This document shows positions 61,073-64,000 of a DNA stretch of 64,000 bases, in pieces. Origin of the DNA: Lepturacanthus savala (taxonomy: Eukaryota; Chordata; Actinopteri; Scombriformes; Trichiuridae); contig CM060463.1 of the NCBI GenBank assembly GCA_030544235.1, positions 11,197,690-11,261,689 of the forward strand, given 5' to 3'. The translations under genes were made by a program, and so were the position numbers. Position 1 is the first letter of the stretch; each line of letters starts with the position of its first letter. The notes beneath the pieces are model-generated. The model had not been told where the DNA came from and ran no database searches. It saw nothing but the letters and a program-made list of their open reading frames with translations.

Positions 61073-64000
61073 TAGGTTAAGTTAGATTTTTTTTCTCTCA
61101 TCATAAAGGTTTTTTTAATCATGTACCATTAGGGAGAAGTCACGTCATGATACCAGTATCAGTTTGATTATTTCTTGGAATAGTTGCTCCCAGCATTTTT
61201 CAGGTAGATCGGAGTATGTGAGAGGAAAACAATAGGAGTTGAAGGGATGCTGTGGAGTCCAAGGAATGCTGTAAGCGAATGATGAGTGGACTCCCCCAGA
61301 TTCATAACCCTCACAACTGGTACAAACACACACACACACACAAACACTTGCAATCAATAGTGGGTTGCTCAATCACTGACACAGTTGCCTATATGAGGTA
61401 GTTTCAAAGACAGAAAAGTATGCCTCTGCACCAGTACAGTCAGGATGTATTTCTAAATGCGGATGCTTAGTTGGGCCTCTGTGTGTCTGAGTTTGTTTTG
61501 ACATATGGGAACTAGTTCATTTTCATTTGTAGACTTGGCAGCTCTCACACTGTGTAAATCGGCCTGTTTGGGGGTTTGTGGATAATGATGCGTTTCAGTC
61601 TGAAAGTGGCACAATTTACTGTGTATGATCTCATTATATTGTATATTGCATCATTTTACCAATCAAGTTAGATTTCCTCCCATAAATCAACAATTTTGTT
61701 AATATATGTTGTCAGATTTTTACGTACAAATTGTTAATCTAAACCAATACAATGGTCCTGCAACAAACGCTACCTTCATGAGAACCGTGGTGCAGAGCTT
61801 TTGTTGAAACTTGAAGATGTTGATTTCTTTTTATGGTGTTTTTTTTTCATGATAAGGCCCAAACCAAGATGATGTCAAAGAACTGGCAGTGTTGAAGGCT
61901 GACTGTTGCATGACCATTCATCACCTGCGTCTGATCAAAACGATAGCACTTGAACACACTGCCAACTCCCAACTAGCATGTTTTGGGTATGCCTTAAAGG
62001 AAAATCCCTCCCATCACCATACCAGTAGGAGTGGTATTCTGTACTCATTCAGTAATGTTGCGACAGCACAGATTCTAGGTGCTAGTCAGCTAGTACATAA
62101 TAACACAACTGGCTTTCCCATAAAACAAGCACTTCTGCTTCCACTTTTCTTCTGGTGCTGACAGACGCTCATCTACATTTGCCCGACAGCTGACCATTGG
62201 CTAAGTGTGTGGGGGCCTTTCCTCAGATAGTCTGGCTAACATCAAACCTCATCTCAATGTAGATTGATATTCAGTCTGGAAGCCATCCGTTTATTTGTTC
62301 ATATTGGAGCCATGGTTTATGAAAGACTAGAGCCGTTTAATGGGTGGTACTAAATTCTATAAAATGTGCCTGTATGTAGCTTATAGCCAGTCATATTAAA
62401 CATACTCAATGACACTGAAATAGTTTGGCACTAAAAGTTGCTCATTTTTCAAAATAAACTTGTGCTCTAAATTACTTTATAACAATTTCGAAAGCTGCAT
62501 TGTTGAACACAAACACAACTGCCATGTTGGATCTACATATATCAACAAAGTCGTTTCAGTCTTTCATCATCTTTTTACACCGTCGTCCCTTCTGTGATTG
62601 GCTCCTTAAATGAGGGGAAAATTGGGTCCTTGGTGTCCAGTTTAAATTTCATTGCTAAGTAAATTTACTGAGAGGTTGGTCAGTTAGACCTGAGGTTTGG
62701 ATCCTGACGTGTGGTATTGCAAAAGGGTGTCACTGCCAAGAGTGGAAATAGAGCTGTGTCCTGAATCTGAAACATACACCGATATTATTCAAATCCTCAG
62801 AATATAAAGTTTTGGCAGTTAGTAAAGAGTAATGAACCAGCTTAGCTATTTTTGACCATGAGGAAATGAGACAAAGCTGCAGGGCATCAGTGATTTTTGT
62901 GATTTTTGGAAAACTAACAAAGGATTGGGGAAAATTTTGTCCAAATATTCAACATGGAGGACACATGCCATCAGTTTTCTTTTTGTCGAGCTTGTCCAAC
63001 CTAGTAACAGTAACTAGGGGGGGTGACGGAGTTAGGAAGGGTCAAATCTCTACACACCCACAACCCACTGTGTGTAGTAGGGGGTTTGGGACACATTATA
63101 GGGGTATCTGACAAAGAATGGCACATCACACGACCTTTGACCCCTCTCCCTTTTACATTGTCCTCCTGCTGTTCCCAACCCCCTCCTCTGGCCATAGAGC
63201 ACAAATGAACAAATGAATCCTGCACGATGAATTGTAACTTGTTTATGCTGGCCTGTACTTCAGCTCAGATCTTCTTTTGAGGTCCTTTCATTTGCCTAGT
63301 ATGGTCGCCGCACCTGCGACTATCGGCGATAAGGAAGTGGAAGTCTTTTGTGTGGGACAAATTTATACAGCCCTAGTCCATGCCTCCCTGCACAGCTCTT
63401 GTCCCAGCTTTAAGGTTCTTCCCCTGACTCCTGTCCTCTTCAGATGTTGGTCAAGGATGAGTTGCTTAAACAGCCAGAGCATGTTTATGAGTTTGTGTGG
63501 GTAAGGACATTGGTGCCCCGGGGAAGAGAAAAGCAACAGAGGTGTGTGTGTGTGTGTGTGTGTGTGTGTTGGTGGTGGGGGGGGGCAAGAAAGAATAGGG
63601 GTGAACAACCAAAATAAGGGGAGGGAGTAAGAGAGACCGAGAGAAAGAGCGAGAGGGGGAGGTGGGCGGGTGCATATGGGTGCCTGCGAGACAGGAGACA
63701 GTGGGGCTCAGTCAGCGAGAGAGAGAGAGACACAGAAGCCCAGCATTGGTGTGTTTTGGGTATGAGACGGAGCGCATTATAAGCCAATGTGTGGACGCCG
63801 CTTAGCTTAGCTCCCATTAGCTTAGCATCACAAAGCCAAAGCTGGACAGAGGACAGACGCACGGGAGGTGGAAGGGGAGGGTGAACAGCAGAAGGAAGTG
63901 TGAATCTGTTTTTTTTTTTTTTCCTCTTCCACTCATCCACACCTGATTGGATTTTCCTTTTCCCCCCCTCTTGTCTCCTGTCGACGTGCTGGTGTTCTGT
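61073..64000. other. Intronic stretch without a recognised gene
   Basis: Unique AT-rich sequence to about 63000, then a purine-rich stretch with (GT)n at 63541 and (GA)n at 63715. The short AGCTTAGC words at 63809-63831 resemble the GCTAAGCTAA motif scattered in fish genomes. The last 300 bp could be the edge of an exon or alternative promoter outside the window, but nothing proves this. Confidence 0.45.
63541..63569. repeat. (GT)n microsatellite followed by G-rich tract
   Basis: About 14 GT units are followed by TGGTGGTGGGGGGGGGC. The combined run leaves one strand almost free of C. Confidence 0.92.

Larger units (their letters stand above)
56022..64000 (+). other. magi1: Downstream intron of the MAGI1-type gene (5' part)
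   Basis: It starts with the GTGAGT donor. The next MAGI1 exon should open with GC (completing Cys) followed by codons for Thr-Thr-Arg and the rest of the GUK domain. No such open frame with an acceptor was found before the window ends, so the intron probably runs past 64000. It contains SINE/LINE-tail-like sequence, several CA/GT tracts and possibly constrained noncoding stretches. Confidence 0.75.

Noticed and set aside
63485..63940. 151-codon minus-strand frame
   Set aside because: Composed of poly(Lys), Ser/Leu and Thr-His runs from poly(T), GA and GT repeats. No domain.
1..64000. CRISPR arrays, operons, phage or plasmid features
   Set aside because: No regularly spaced repeats with unique spacers and no prokaryote-style gene density. 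Splice sites and repeat families show a vertebrate nuclear genome.

Overview
This 64 kb window looks like nuclear DNA of a bony fish, most likely a spiny-rayed (percomorph) teleost. It is AT-leaning, rich in (CA)n/(GT)n microsatellites, has no dense coding, and carries several interspersed repeat families that I recognise from teleost genomes. These include a tRNA-type SINE with a box A and an 'AGTGTAAAGC' tail, a SINE-like repeat ending in 'GCGACCCTAAT..GGAATAAGC' plus a (GACT)n tail, a Tc1-type transposon whose end reads TACAGGTGCTGGTCATATAA, and a short element bounded by 'CAAAAGTTTGGGGTCACCC'. Nothing looks bacterial, viral or organellar.

Only one protein-coding piece can be defended: a 117-bp internal exon at 55905-56021 on the + strand. 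It has consensus splice sites and encodes the linker and start of the guanylate-kinase-like (GUK) domain of a MAGI-family scaffold protein. The peptide ending in RDNLYRHAVP points to MAGI1 rather than MAGI2 or MAGI3, whose equivalent stretch reads more like LYLRTVP/LYLRTIP. The simplest reading is that 1-55904 is the downstream part of a very long first (or early) intron of magi1, and 56022-64000 is the start of the next intron. The exon encoding the N-terminal PDZ segment and the exon that should begin with GC-ACN-ACN (completing Cys, then Thr-Thr) were not found here.

Layout: 1-3.9 kb is mostly unique intron with one short TIR element (1369-1682). 3.9-8.1 kb holds an old repeat, an AT-rich homeodomain-site cluster that may be a conserved regulatory element, and a 430-bp teleost repeat. 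8.1-20 kb holds two more copies of the TIR element, other repeat fragments and a TG/TA satellite. 20-28 kb is the least repetitive part and contains several stretches that look constrained. 28-31 kb holds two SINE-like copies and a near-perfect hairpin. 31-49 kb is mixed intron with a foldback element and large CA/GT tracts. 49.5-54.2 kb is a dense cluster of decayed repeats, including a pair of matching 167-bp units and two hAT-like pieces. 55.35-55.81 kb is a broken Tc1-like transposon that ends only 97 bp upstream of the exon. 56-64 kb is intron with repeat tails and a purine-rich, GA/GT-repeat region at the end.

The short open frames elsewhere have no recognisable domains and are explained by low complexity or chance. 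I saw no new multi-gene system. The items most worth checking are the transposon fossil beside the exon, the candidate intronic enhancers, and the repeat families with inverted structure.
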